Shown piece after piece: positions 1-12,320 of a stretch of DNA of 64,000 bases (positions are counted from its first letter, which is position 1; each line of letters begins with the position of its first letter). The DNA comes from Ctena decussata. Lineage: Eukaryota > Mollusca > Bivalvia > Lucinida > Lucinidae. The notes below the pieces were generated by a model, which ran no database searches, was not told where the DNA came from, and saw nothing but the letters and a program-made list of their open reading frames with translations. Position numbers and translations under genes: made by a program. The stretch lies in assembly GCA_963989385.1 (NCBI GenBank), contig OZ022511.1:28514503-28578502 (forward strand), read 5' to 3'.

Positions 1-196
1 TTTACACTGAGCGATGCGATGTCACATGACTTAAACGACGTCAGAATAAACTATGGCTATCTACAATCTGATTTGACATCGGCAACGTCTTGACGTCATT
101 GACGCTGTTCCGCTATAAGCAGGCGAACAGCGTGTAAATGTTCTACTGCTTCAATTTTTTTAGCGCTTATATAAATTCTAACTTAAATTTTCTGAT
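1..196. other. No recognised feature
   Basis: I see no gene or repeat structure here beyond scattered ACGTCA-like words. Confidence 0.5.
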
Positions 197-357
197 GTTT
201 ATCGAAGTGTAAACTACATTGGGTCGCTATCAAAATTTACATGAACACCTTTCTTCGGGGTTCATGTAAACTTTGCTAGCGACCAAATGTATATAGTTTA
301 CACTCGGGTTCATGTAAACTTTGCTAGCGACCCAATGTGGTTTACACTTCGATAAAC
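197..357. repeat. Inverted repeat, foldback element
   Basis: The arms GTTTATCGAAGTGTAAAC (left) and its reverse complement (right) bound a 161-bp unit. Internally a block around gggttcatgtaaactttgct occurs twice in direct orientation. It looks like a small MITE; no target duplication is clear. Confidence 0.6.
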
Positions 358-589
358 CTAAAAAAAATAAAATTCATTCCTTGAAAGACAACGATGTATT
401 CCTCTTATTAAATGCGCAATGGTCTAAGAATGGACATTTCGTCAGTGTTGTCAGACAAGTTGTTGTTTCAATTCTCGTAACGATGGTCTGCAGGAGGCTC
501 AATGGAACGAATCTATGGCTGCAGCTCCTGGCACCGAGTCTGTTCATCAGCCAGGTTGTCTGAGTACCAACAGCATTTATACTGAACAG

Positions 590-810
590 GGGCCGTATTC
601 ATAAAGCCACTTAAGTCGTTGCTATGCGGTTGCTAAGGCTAAATATCTATAAAGGAAATTCCCTACAACTATGAAATTTGGTCTGGAGGAACAGTCTTTG
701 TAAGACTGTTCCTCCAGAGAAAATTTCATAGTTGTAGGTAATCTCCTTCAAAGAAATTTAGCCTTAGCAACAGCATAGCAACCACTTAAGTCGTTTTATG
801 AATACGGCCC
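590..810. mobile_element. PIF/Harbinger-like MITE, family A copy 1
   Basis: The ends GGGCCGTATTCATAAA and TTATGAATACGGCCC are reverse complements, and the whole 221 bp folds back on itself, including a central palindrome on ggaacagtctttgtaagact. It is flanked by CAG on both sides (587-589, 811-813), a 3-bp target of the CWG type known for PIF/Harbinger. Copies also lie at 28113 and 38876. Confidence 0.8.
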
Positions 811-812
811 CA

Positions 813-906
813 GATCTTACAAGAGTGGTCATTTCTAATGAAATTTTATGAAACGAGCCTTTGGCGAGTATCATAAATTTCATATGAAATAACCATTCAT
901 GAAGAT
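813..906. mobile_element. Foldback MITE, family B copy 1
   Basis: A short palindrome of the type ATCTTACACGAGTGGTCATT...; the centre reads gaaacgagcctttggcgag. A better preserved copy lies at 49570-49662. It abuts the preceding MITE directly. Confidence 0.6.
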
Positions 907-1486
907 TATGTTGAATCATCTGAGTTTTTAATTGAGTTTTATCCCCTTAAAGGTTAACATTATTTCAACAGAAAATATAACGGTGTCACGTACAACATCA
1001 TGGCATTATATTTTAAATCTAATTTGTGGTCATACGATTTTATGACATGGGGTTAGCTACTGATTAACAGAGACGCAATATGATAAACATGCTTACATAA
1101 TACACTTATAACACAGAATTAAATGACTTGAGAATAATTATTTGTTTGAGAAAATCTGAAAATTTTGTTGAAAGAATTTCAGTTTGTAATATCACTGAAA
1201 ATTTGGCGGAGCATGGCATACATTGTTTGCCATGCTCCGGAACCAATAACGTCATAAATCGTTACGATAACAAATAAGAGTTCATACTGATGTCTAAATG
1301 GCGTCATCGAGGCGTCATTCTGCCAAGTTACTAAGCACAAAATTATTAATTCCATGGCTGCTATGGTATCTATGACGTCATCACACTTATCATTGGAGAG
1401 GTGTATGCCATGTTCCTCTCGAATTATAAGTGAGATGCTACCTGGAATTCATACAATGGGAAAGTGCGATTTTCTCACACCTATAA

Positions 1487-2659
1487 GAGACGTTCTCAGT
1501 TAAGCTGGGCCATTAGCTATTAATTTTGTCCTTCGTATTACCTTTCTTTAAATTACTGAATAACGGTCCTGTTTACCCTCTGGCAAGTAGCCCTCTGTCT
1601 AAAGAAGTAGATAAATGTACCAAGACATGCATGCCTTTTGTTAGACATTTTTAACACTGGTTCGAATATTGATACCCTGGTTTAAAAGGCGACGTTTTTA
1701 AATGTCGCAATATTGCCGTTGCATAGATATGAACGCCGCGCGGCTAAAAAAGATAAATCACTGCTTAAAATCGAGTTCCATTATTAAATTCAGGTGATTT
1801 CTTACATATTTCCCCGTTTAAACAATATCTAAAGGGTAGTCTTTGCTTCGAAATGAGACTGGGAACTAATGTCGCAAATTTTATGTAACCTACGTCACAG
1901 CGGTAAATTCATGATACATGTATTAATTAAAATGGCCCGGCATCATAAAACTTACAAGATCACACGAAGAAACATGTGTTCCTCAATATTTTATATCATT
2001 TGTGCAAATTTGCTCCATTTTGTATATTTTACTCGACTTCAAAATACATTACCCCAGCATTTTTCTGTAAGAATGTAACCTTACGTCACGGGCTTTTCTT
2101 AAAACTGAGCAAAGCAATCGCTCTGAAACTCATGTGCAAAATCCTGCCTAGTAACAGCTACAAGATGGTGTGCTTAGATTTCATGCACTGAAACATTAAA
2201 TAGTATAAAAACGTTAAAAAGTGTGTACTGTAACCTACGTCACAACGTCACTAAGACCACGTTTTGAAAGCGTTGACGTCATTTGATTAAGCATCGCTTC
2301 AAAGAAAACCCCTTTCTTCCAAAAAAGCAAAGAAAAACATTTTAAATTGAAACCAGACAAAATAATCAAATGTCAGTAGATTAGGAAATGTGCAATGTTA
2401 CGCATGTCAAAGAAATCGTATGCGACACCGTCCTTCAACGTATATAAATTACGTCATCAAATACGCCATTTCTAATTGTTAGGGTATGTCTCTAAACAAT
2501 GTTGGTATTCCATAATCTAAAACTATTATCTGAAAATATCTTAAAGCTTTAAAGCAGAGATAATGAGCATTATGGTCGTGGTTTTTTCTTGAATTCTGTC
2601 ATGGTTGTATGTGTGGCCATTTTTGTCCGCGAATGGCCCAGCTTAACTGAGAACGTCTC
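1487..2659. mobile_element. 1.17-kb element with 28-bp perfect terminal inverted repeats
   Basis: GAGACGTTCTCAGTTAAGCT at 1487 continues to 1514 and is perfectly inverted at 2632-2659. ATAA lies directly outside each end and may be a 4-bp target duplication. The interior is AT-rich and has repeated ACGTCA words but no recognisable protein, so it is non-autonomous. Superfamily not identified. Confidence 0.65.
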
Positions 2660-3082
2660 ATAATTCATTTCCAAATAATTCTCTCTTTTTATAAGTGACG
2701 TGACGTCATTAGGGTAGCACTATAGTAAAATGGTCATTATGCAAGCCTCGCCTCTTTTGTGGAAAGCTTTAACAACTATATATTTGCGGTACTTTTGGAG
2801 AAGTAAAGTCCTGTCTTTTCAACTGAGTACCTGGAGTCATCAACAGAAATAATAGGTTTCTTCTGTGCGAATGCTCAAAATAACATGATTTCAGACATGC
2901 CTGTTTTGTTCAATTACTTTATAGAAAGTTGCAATAAAATGTGTTTAGTAGTGTTTCCTTTAATTGTTAAGGGAATAAGGGGGTCAATACAAATAGGTGG
3001 TCGTCTAAAACTTCATACTGCGTGCCTTGCCTTCTTATATTAACCTAGTTTCATGTATTTTCACAATATGCGGTGTAAACTG

Positions 3083-3226
3083 CTGTGTGGCGGCCGTAAA
3101 AAGTCTTATCCTGCCTCACTATACGAGTCTAGGGCTCGCAGGCTCGATTCCTCACTTCACCGATCTTTTGGGTGAGACTCCGTATGACCTATGCGTCGGT
3201 AGGACGTTAAATCCGAGTTTCTACAC
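3083..3226 (+). mobile_element. SINE-like tRNA-derived unit, copy 1
   Basis: A B-box-like GCTCGATTCC follows tgtggcggccgtaaaaagtc, and the unit ends near ggtaggacgttaaatcc, a tail style seen in mollusc SINEs (compare cgttaaacatc in the SINE at 7286). No clear target duplication. Confidence 0.4.
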
Positions 3227-3255
3227 TCCCTCACTAGGTGTAGGCTAGCACGTGT

Positions 3256-3500
3256 ATATGAGCCGCGACACGAGAAAACCAACAAAGTGGTTGTGCGCCC
3301 AGCGCAGACTCAGATCAGCCTGGGCATCCGCCCAGTCTGATCAGAGTCTTCGCTGTCCGCATGGAGGTAGCTGTGACCCTTAGCTACCCTTTAAGCGCTT
3401 AGCGAAGAGTCTGATCAGCCTGGGTGGATGCTCAGGCTGATCTGAGTCTGCGCTGGACGCACGACCACATTGTTGGTTTTCTCGTGTCGCGGCTCATATA
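3256..3500. mobile_element. Foldback MITE, family C copy 1
   Basis: The ends atgagccgcgacacgagaaa and its complement enclose a near-perfect 245-bp palindrome containing cagatcagcctgggcatccg. The element is flanked by TATA/ATAT. Seven copies, several truncated, lie in this window: 3256, 4431, 27411, 35479, 39301, 53259 and 54694. Confidence 0.85.
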
Positions 3501-4254
3501 TTTTGACCACTTAGCTCATTCAGAGTTTTCTTGATAATCTGTAGTTCTGCTTAAGTAGAGAGCGTGCCCATTGTGGAGTATTGACGCTGTTGATCTATAT
3601 GTATTAAAATGCCGAGTTAGCTGCCGCTCATGAGAAGCATAACTCGACCTGTTTCTATGGATGCAACTGCAAACTAGCTGTTTTTATAAATGCAACTGCA
3701 AAATCTGAAGAATGTATTCGGATTTTAAGACTGCCAATTTTGAGTTCATCTGCCATGTCGTAGATCATACGATACTATCCCTATCCACAACCGGAGCCTT
3801 TGACGGCAGATGACTATCGCGACGATAGATGTGAGTACTGTTGACAGAAAGAGTGTATGTCAAGAAATTGTGTTGGTAAAAAAAAAAAAAAGCAGTTGAC
3901 TTTTATGCAATCCGATTTGATTTCACTGCCACGTAAGCCTGTTCGATGTGGTCAAAAAATGATGTTTCCTAAAGTTTGCGCCAAAGCAGTTTTCGGTTAG
4001 GATCGTAGGCTTCACAAGAACAAAATCAGGCATTTTTTCTTGCATAAAATCAATGTGTGTTAAATCTACACCAATTCTGCAAAATTTGGCGTCACAGCTC
4101 GGTTTAATAACAGGGGCTCGGGTCATATGGTTTGTCTCTTCGATTAGTTGTTAAGTCAATACAAATAGGTGGTCGTCTAAAACTTCACATTGCGTTCCTT
4201 GCCTTTTTATATTGACCGAGTTACATGTATTTTCACAATATGCGGTGTAAACTG

Positions 4255-4398
4255 CTGTGTGGCGGCCGTAAAAAGTCTTATCCTGCCTCACTATACGAGT
4301 CTAGGGCTCGCAGGTTCGATTCCCCGCTTCTCCGATCGTTTGGATGAGACTCCGTATGACCTATGCGTTGGTAGGACGTTAAACCCGAGTTTCTACAC
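4255..4398 (+). mobile_element. SINE-like tRNA-derived unit, copy 2
   Basis: This is the duplicate of the unit at 3083-3226 and has a more canonical B box, GGTTCGATTCC. It was carried along by the 1.17-kb tandem duplication rather than inserted independently. Confidence 0.4.
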
Positions 4399-4430
4399 TC
4401 CCTCACTAGGTGTAGGCTACAGTAGCACGT

Positions 4431-4677
4431 ATATTTGAGCCGCGACACGAGAAAACCAACAAAGTGGTTGTGCGCCCAGCGCAGACTCAGATCAGCCTGG
4501 GCATCCGCCCAGTCTGATCAGAGTCTTCGCTGTCCGCATGGAGGTAGCTGTGACCCTTAGCTACCCTTTAAGCGCTTAGCGAAGAGTCTGATCAGCCTGG
4601 GTGGATGCTCAGGCTGATCTGAGTCTGCGCTGGACGCACGACCATATTGTTGGTTTTCTCGTGTCGCGGCTCATATA
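4431..4677. mobile_element. Foldback MITE, family C copy 2
   Basis: Nearly identical to the copy at 3256; it lies in the second copy of the tandem duplication and so arose by that duplication. Confidence 0.85.
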
Positions 4678-5331
4678 TTTTGACCACTTACCTCATTTAG
4701 AGTTTTCTTGATAATCTGTAGTTCTGCTTAAGTAGAGAGCGTGCCCATTGTGGAGTATTGACGTTGTTGATCTATATATATTAAAATGTCGTGTTAGCTG
4801 CCGCTCATGAGAAGCATAACTCGACCTGTTTCTATGGATGCAACTGCAAACTAGCTGTTTTTATATATGCAACTGCAAAATGTGAAGAATGTATTCAGAT
4901 TTTTAGACTGCCATTTGAGTTCATCTGCCATGTCGTAGATCATACGATACTATCCCTATCCACAACCGGCGCCTTTGACGGCAGATGACTATCGCGACGA
5001 TAGATGTGAGTACTGTTGACAGAAAAAGTGTATGTAAAGAAATTGTGTTGGTGAAAATAAAAAAAAAAGCATTTGACTTTTATGCAATCCGATTTGAATT
5101 CACTGCCACGTAAGTCTGTTCGAGGTGGTCAAAAATGATGTTTCCTAAAATTTGCGCCAAAGCAGTTTTCGGTTAGGATTGTACTTCACAGGAACAAAAT
5201 CAGGCATTTTTTCTTGCATTTTTTCTTGTATAAAATCAATATGCAACCAATCTACACCAATTCTGCAAAATTTGGCGTCACAGCTCGGTTTAATAACAGG
5301 GGCTCGGGTCATATAGTTTGTCTCTTCGATC

Positions 5332-6361
5332 CTGCTGAAAATATGAATCGGTATGTTGTATGTGCATGGTGGTTATATAAGCAAATAGAAGAAGCATCGA
5401 TACCAGTTGCTATCCCATACCAGTTTGTCTGAATCACAGATGATTGTTCAAACATTTCCATTTCCTATGTAACAGATACCTCGATCGATCCGACATACAT
5501 TTACTCACGCCATCCCCCCCCACCTCCCACCCCACCAACATTTAAAAAAAGTCAATTAGTTGTCCGTTGTCACGTGAGATGATCAACTCACTAAAGCTCG
5601 TGGATTATCTACATAAAGACAGCAGAAAACAAATGGGCCCTAGCCTATAGGCCTATAGCAAAAGCAAAGGAATCTACAACAGATGATGGATGGCTAACCC
5701 GAGTCTTCTCTGGCTGAAACCCTTATTGGGTCTTGTCAATAAGCCGCCAATCAAAATTATAAATAGGCTTTTTCAGTCATAGAAGGCTCAGATTAATGGA
5801 TGGCTTGCGATTTTACGTTCTTTTCCACAGTAGTTCAGTCATATCAGGAAGGCAGGAGGCTATGTGCAAAATGAGATCAATGCAAGAAAGATAACATGTT
5901 ACTTTCCTCAAATGCCTCTGAATTGCCAGTAATCTGATGATCTGTGTCGGCCATGTTTTGCACTATATGCTGTCTGCCTAACGTCAAACGTGAAAATACA
6001 CCCCATCTAAAGCACTCGGGCTAAAACAGTTTGAAGATAGAATTTGACCTTTGTTTATCACATTTCTAAACTAAAATCAGTAATGTTCAAAAGTGTCAAG
6101 ACCGTTTTTTTTTCGAAATTAATCATCAATATACTTACACAGATTTCTTCTGGCGTGCAGCTTCTAAAATAAGGTAGACAACTCTAGCATTCTGGCTATA
6201 TGGTCTACAGCGGTCGATTGCACTTCTTCGCAGTGACAAAGCAGTTAAGCCTCTCCGCACAAGTGTCAAAGGTATTTCCCTAAGAACATATTTCAATTCA
6301 TTTTCACGTGTGTAGGGAATTTTGTGTAGTAATATGGTTTATCGTACGACGTTAGATCTTA
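5332..6361. other. No gene seen
   Basis: AT-rich unique-looking sequence with short C and T runs. I find no convincing exon or transposon end. Confidence 0.5.
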
Positions 6362-7938
6362 TCTATAATACTAAATAAACGAAGTAACGCATAAACTGCA
6401 AAATTGGTGGCATTTTCAAGCGTAATTTCTATACTGGTTCTTTCGCATATTGCTATCATTGATAATTTCGGTTAGCGTGTGTTTTAGTTTCACGTAGATT
6501 TAAAGAATTTGGGAATTAAATTCGTCTTTCATTTTAAATTCTCCCAAGTATTTTTCTAGAAACTTCGACTATTGGTCGATTTTTTTTTTGTCAACAATGG
6601 GTGCGTTCGAGTGAAATTATCGTGTACTCGAATACACGTTTTAAATTAATCCGGTCGTTTCGGTTCTGCGTCGTTATATCGGCGCGCTGCTTAGCAAGTC
6701 CAAATTTAGCAGGTTCTAATGCAAAAATCCGACCCATGAACGTACGTCATTCCCCATAAATAACGATTTATTTTTGTATTTTTGCTCATATGTCTAAACG
6801 GATGAAGAACTAAATGGTCATAGTCCCGACGGCCCTGGCTCGAAACGACCCATTTTCTTCCAGAACGATAGTCAATACGAGTAGCCAATCGAACTCGCCC
6901 ATTGAAGAATAACGAAAAGTTGGACAGACACACGGCGCCAAGTGTGTGTGGCTATGGTTACGTACCGCTGAGCCACTTGGGGAACGTCGTTAGAATTCAA
7001 ACTGAACTGAACTTTCGAAAAGACAAAAATTAAAAATGTCTTAGGTTAACACACATGCGCCAGGTAAGAAAGGGCATTTATTCCAGCGAAGCAGACAAAT
7101 CAATTTCAATGATTCAACGAAGCTAAATAAGCCTTTAGTCTTCAGAGGGCTTGAATATTTTCCCCCAAAACGTTCCAGGACCCAAGTTTTCCAGAAAAAA
7201 AAATACCCAGGACAGGTCACATAACCAAGATGGCAAACATTTATTATGGTAAAAAAATTCAAAAAATCTTCTCCCCCAGAACCACGCCGGGCCGCGTAGC
7301 GCAATCGGTAGGGCACCTGACTCATAAGTCAGAGGTCCTGGGTTCGAAACCCGGTCTGGCCACATACTTTCGTTTCTCCTTCCGCTGATTCAAGAAGGGC
7401 AGTTGTCATTTACTGGCGAAAGTATGTGCACTTAGTACTGGTTAACCGCTTAGGAGATCTAAGCCTGCCCAGGAATAGTGTGGTTAGGTTAACTGACCGT
7501 CCCGACATGACCTTAGCTGTTTACCGTGGACGTTAAACATCAAATCAACCAATTCTCCCCCAGAACCACAAATCCTATGATATTGAAACTTAGCATGTCG
7601 TATCAAGGACTCAAAAGCTCAACAAAATTTATATAAATGATGACCCTGGGATGACCTTGATCTGTTTTACGGCAAGGTCAACTTTTGAGTCACTTAGGTT
7701 TTTCTATAGGAAAAAGTGAAAAAAAAGTTGATTTTTTTAGAAACAATGCAGTCTGCTACCTGAAAGTTTGTAGATGCAGACAACTAATTAGGTAAATGAA
7801 GCTTTAGTGAGTATTCATGGTAAAGGTCATATCTTCACCTGGGCCTAAGGTCATTTACATTGAAAAATTAAAACTCGCTTTTTTATATAAACTTGACCAT
7901 CATGAAATATTTCCGCGCTTGCGCGGGCTCTTTTCTAG
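6362..7938 (+). mobile_element. Non-autonomous Helitron, copy 1
   Basis: It begins TCTATAATACTAAATAAACG and ends with the hairpin CCGCGC-TT-GCGCGG, then gctcttttCTAG. It lies between a 5' A (6361) and a 3' T (7939). These are the three defining features of canonical Helitrons: 5' TC, 3' hairpin plus CTRR, and A/T insertion without target duplication. The interior holds a core similar to the helentron-like arrays further on (cataaccaagatggcaaac, ggatgaccttgatctg) and a SINE. There is no Rep/helicase coding, so it is non-autonomous. Confidence 0.88.
7286..7552 (+). mobile_element. tRNA-derived SINE inside Helitron copy 1
   Basis: A tRNA-like head (A box gtagcgcaatcggt, anticodon loop ctCATaa, B box GGTTCGAAACC) is followed by a body (agtgtggttaggttaactg) and the tail acgttaaacatcaaatcaac. 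It is flanked by a 17-bp target duplication, ttctcccccagaaccac, at 7269-7285 and 7553-7569. The acceptor stem is mispaired, so this is a SINE head and not a functional tRNA-Met. Confidence 0.88.
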
Positions 7939-8124
7939 TATGATAGAAAGAACAATAATTTTGACATTATCTAATAATTTAAGGAGAGGAACTAAATAAG
8001 CAGTGCCTGCTTCCGTTCTCATCCTTCAAGTGATTCAAAGTGTATATCTGTGTCATGTATGTAAATAAAGAAGCGAATAAATATGTTTAAACCAAAATTG
8101 AACTCCTATTAATTGATAGTTCTT

Positions 8125-8345
8125 TTAGAAATGTTCTTTAAAGATTTATTCCCTTGATAATAACAACAAAAAATGATTTGATGAAATATTTCATGCAATA
8201 CCTCCGACTTCTGGACTTGGTCTAACTATACATTTGAAATAATATTTCTAAAAGTGACTTTTAAGATTTACTCCCTTGATAATAATATCAAAAAATGAGT
8301 TGATGAAATATTTCATGCAATACCTCCGACATGGTCTAACTATAC
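8125..8345. repeat. Direct repeat, about 122-bp period, two copies
   Basis: The block gatgaaatatttcatgcaat with flanks through ctatacatttgaaata occurs twice, with small indels. Confidence 0.7.
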
Positions 8346-8388
8346 ATTTGAAATAGAGTTTAGATAATAATATTTGATAAAAGTGACT

Positions 8389-9112
8389 TTAAACAAAAAA
8401 TATGATAATTTTTTAAACGATCGCGGTCCACGCTCGAAATCGCATTATTGGACAAAAATAATTTATTCATACGTCACAATCACGTGCACGAATCAGAAAA
8501 ATACCTGTACATGATCACATGACACACGTTGTCAAAATCGATATTCTTACAGGCCGTGGGGAAATAGGTAATTTGCATTTTAATTTGAAGTTTATTTTTC
8601 ATTCCACATTTTTCGAAAAAACAAACAAACAAAAAAAAACATGCATTTTCTCAAAACCTCTACGGTTAATTATGAGACTATTACAATATTGTTTGACGAA
8701 ATTTTGTTAAAATATTTGTTTCTGAAAACAGGAAATAAAGGAAAGAGACAATCTTTAAACAAAAAAAATGATATTTATTTTTAATCGATCGCGGGCCGCA
8801 CTCGAAATCGCATTATTGGACAGAAATAATTTATACATACGTCTCAGTCACATGCACGAATAAGAAAAATACCTGTACATGATCACATGACACACGTGGT
8901 CAAACTCGATACTCTAACAGGCCGTGAGGAAAAAGGTAATTTGCATTTTAATTTGAAGATTATTTTTTCATTCCACATTTATCATCGAAAAAACATGCAT
9001 TTTCTCAAAACGTGTACGGTTAACTATGCGACTATTAAATATTGTCTGACGAAATTTTGTTAAAAAATTTGTTTCTGAAAACAGGAAATAAACGAAAGAG
9101 ACAATCTTTAAA
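8389..9112. repeat. Tandem duplication, two 368-bp copies
   Basis: The unit from aaacaaaaaatatgataa to ggaaagagacaatcttt is repeated with period 368, e.g. acctgtacatgatcacatga in both. Short ORFs in it shift between copies, so it is not coding. Confidence 0.8.
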
Positions 9113-9911
9113 AGACAACACCAGTAGCTTTTCAGCAAGTTTTGGACATTGTCACCTTCGACGTCAGTATAAAACTGCATTTCTGAAAACTTTTCGAAGT
9201 TCAAACACTCTTAGGTTAATTGTGAGTAGGTTTAGGACATGCTGAAATTTATTTTATTTTGCGGAAATCTATTAGATTTTTAGGTATGCAAAAATTATTA
9301 AATGAACATTTGAACACAAGTCTCACAGTAAAATTCCTTGCACGTTTGCAAATGCACTAAAGTCAATGGAAAAAGTATTTTGGGGGAAGACTTTTGACTT
9401 GGCTGTGCACGAGTCATTCTACAAAAGTTGAGGAATTCCTGTCCCTCACCTAAATGCTTGTATATGTTTTTTCCAGTTCAAGTAACTTGCCTTTGGTAGC
9501 ATGTTTCAGTCAAAGAGACCGATTATCTAACATTTATGAGAGTGACTGGGCCAGTTAATACAGTTGTTCATATTTCTTTTTAAATAAATTAAGAGTTAAC
9601 CCCTTATATTTGTTTGTCCCACTGCAAAATAGTGAAAGTTGAACTTCAGTTTGACAATAAGTGCTAGTATAAACAAAACAAATAGAGACATGATGAAAGT
9701 CTTTGATAAAACTTAACAATGACAGAAGCGCCGTATACCCTTTGGTTTTGATTTGAAGCCGTGTCATGTTTGTTTTTGTGTGTCCCGCAGTTCGTGTCAT
9801 ACTCTGTTACCGCAGTTGCAGTTGTAATTTAGACAGAGTTACTACCCATGAAAATGACCTTGCACTGGACTTTTGTGAGGTAAGAAGCGCCAATTTTATA
9901 AAAACATTAAA

Positions 9912-10010
9912 TCATTTTATGCTAAAACCATCAAGGGGGAATAACTCAAAAAGTAAGAAAGCAAGAGTTGTCATTCTTGTTCGCGAAACATCGTCATGAC
10001 CTGTTCTACA
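9912..10010 (+). repeat. Fragment of dispersed repeat (family D copy 1)
   Basis: The words gaataactcaaaaagta, then agcaagagtt and attcttgt, recur at 25014-25110. This type of unit is frequent in mollusc genomes. Only a fragment is present here. Confidence 0.6.
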
Positions 10011-10832
10011 TCTGTGAAGTATCATGAAAATATTCCATAGGAGATAAAAGCGTGACATCACTGATAAGATACCTGGGGCCTGTTTCACAACGAATCGTAC
10101 GATTAAAATTCGTCGTAAGATGATCGTACGAGAATCTTACGACCAAAAATCGCTTTCATGAAAAAAAATCTCGGTTTCACTATTGTCCTCGTAGAACTCG
10201 ATTTACGATCAAATTTACGATACCTAAAGGGCAGTCGTAAATTTCACTTTTTCTCCTCTTTTACCGCACAGCATACTCATACTTAACTTTTGAATAGATT
10301 ACATTTATCTACTGTCTTTCTGAAAAGCACATACCAAGTTTTGAGGAAATCAGCCAATTAACAAAATTCCAAATTTATGATTTTTCCTGTACGATTATCG
10401 TGCGATTCTTGCGGGATAATTTACCTGAAATGTATTAGAGACTTCTCTCAAAATCATGGCGGCAGCATTTGTTTTAATAGACAGAAATTATCTTACAAGA
10501 AAATGGGAGGTTTTATGTTTGGACCCCTAATTAGGTGATCTCTGATCTGAGGAGACTGCATGTTGTGTTTTCAACGGTATGGCACTCCAAATGCATGTAA
10601 TAAATCTTTAAACTAGGTTTAAGAAATTTTACCCTAAGTTGAGCTTCAAACCTAGGTTTCAGTTCAGTCATAGGTTTCAAATCTGACTTCAATACCCGGA
10701 TTTGTAAAAACGATTATAGAAAATTTCAATTTTCAAAAGTTAGTTTTGAAGTTAAAACAAAGGATTGAAAACTTAACACCTAAAATTGAGAATGTGAAAT
10801 TTGGCTTGCTATACAAGCGAATTATTGCGCTG

Positions 10833-11368
10833 ACCACAACAAGGTTCTGCAGTGCAAGTCTGAAAGAGCTGATACAATCATAAACAACATTTGGCAAATA
10901 ACAAGACCCGAGTTTAATTCCTCGGACTTCTATCTCAAAACTGTATTTCGAAAATCGAGGAAGGGCATGGCAAGATTTCAAAACCCTGAGTTTCAGCCTT
11001 GTTTCAGAGTTTCAGTCCTAGGTTTTGGATTTCCAATCCCCACTTTTGTAAAATGAATTTATATGGGAATTTTGTTTTCATATCTTGGTTTGAAGATCTG
11101 TAACTAAGGATAAAAAACTTTAAACCTTGGATTGAAAACTTCCCAGGTGCGATTCTTCGTGTCTTTGGTTAGGAGTCGCCCATGTTTACTTAGAAGCCAC
11201 CGGTAGCTCAGTGGTTTAAGCGCTGGCCTGCTGATCAAGCGGTCCTGAGGTCGTTTCCGGAGGCGGAAATCGTTTCAATCGTAAACAGGGTTCCATTGCA
11301 CATAATCTTTCATTATCACCCTTCCACCGTCCTGATACGACTGAAATACAATTCAATTCAATTCAATT
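10833..11368 (+). mobile_element. Retroposed block flanked by a 24-bp direct repeat
   Basis: ctatacaagcgaattattgc plus gctg occurs at 10809-10832 and again at 11369-11392. The 536-bp block between ends in a SINE with an (attca)n tail exactly at the second repeat, as expected for target-primed reverse transcription. The 5' 360 bp has no known identity, so this may be a chimeric or 5'-extended retrocopy. Confidence 0.6.
11195..11368 (+). mobile_element. tRNA-derived SINE
   Basis: The tRNA-like head (gccaccggtagctcagtggt with a degenerate B box ggtcgtttccgg) is followed by a short body and a tail of repeated attca. The A box is good and the B box decayed. Confidence 0.65.
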
Positions 11369-11533
11369 CTATACAAGCGAATTATTGCGCTGGACCTGTG
11401 CCCGCTGGATTTAAGGGCTGGGATGTTCTGGCCATATACCCTGGTCGGTCAGGATAGATGAGAAAGAAAGGAAGTCAGGGCAGTGTCTAGAGCTGTGCAT
11501 CCAATATCAGCAGCTCTGCTCCAGACACTGCCG

Positions 11534-11550
11534 CCCCCCCCCCCCCCCCC
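11534..11550. repeat. Poly-C tract, 17 bases
   Basis: An uninterrupted run of 17 C. Length is likely variable or error-prone. Confidence 0.9.
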
Positions 11551-12320
11551 TCAAACAACGCTCAGTCCGAACCACGCCAGACCAGGTTCCCAGGGGACAT
11601 GACCAGGAGGTCCCTAGATTTATTACCACAAAGAATTATAAGAATAAACAAATATGACCTACTGGTTGAGCTATAAGTTCTTATTTATAGTCCTTCCAAA
11701 ATTTATGGCGTATAATTATATATAATGTGTTTAACCATTTAGTGCCTAGCTTCCCATATTTGGAAGTATGCAAACAGTGAAGACCCAGATCAGATGTTGC
11801 TGATTGCATGCATCATCTGATCAGTGTCCACACTGTCGAAAAAGAATAACTGAACTATTTCACCTGATACCCATTAAATTAAAATGGGCTCGTCAAATTA
11901 ATAACTATGGAATATTCCATTTGACAAAAAGGTTAATAGAGCAGGATATATCTGATTTTATAACCAGTACATTATTTCTTTGTAACAAGCTTACACTCTC
12001 GTTGAAACGGACGTAACTACTGTTGAAACGGACGTAACATAGCAAGCCATCCATCCATTCAGCTTCCTTACTTCTGTGAGAAAGGCTTTAACCTCATTGG
12101 AGGTCCTGTTGACCCTTTTCTTTGACATGATTGCGTTGTATTACAAATCGCTACTTTTTGTGTTTATAAAACCCAATACACATCTGTCAAAGCTAATACA
12201 CATCACGTCTGCGATCCATCGTATAACTAAAATCCTACGAGAATCGTACTATCTGTCGCACGATGTTTTTATGAAACGATCGTGCGAGAATCGTGCGATT
12301 TTTTTTTATTTATTTATTTA

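Larger units (their letters stand above)
2983..5331. repeat. Tandem duplication, two copies of about 1.17 kb
   Basis: The segment 2983-4146 is repeated at 4155-5331 in the same orientation with modest divergence; for example, caatacaaataggtggtcgt starts both. Each copy carries a SINE-like unit and a foldback MITE at the same relative position, so both insertions preceded the duplication. Confidence 0.85.

Noticed and set aside
7290..7361. tRNA-Met (CAT) gene, and its twin at 13275
   Set aside because: The acceptor stem is mispaired, a SINE body and tail follow, and a 17-bp target duplication encloses the whole unit. It is a SINE head.
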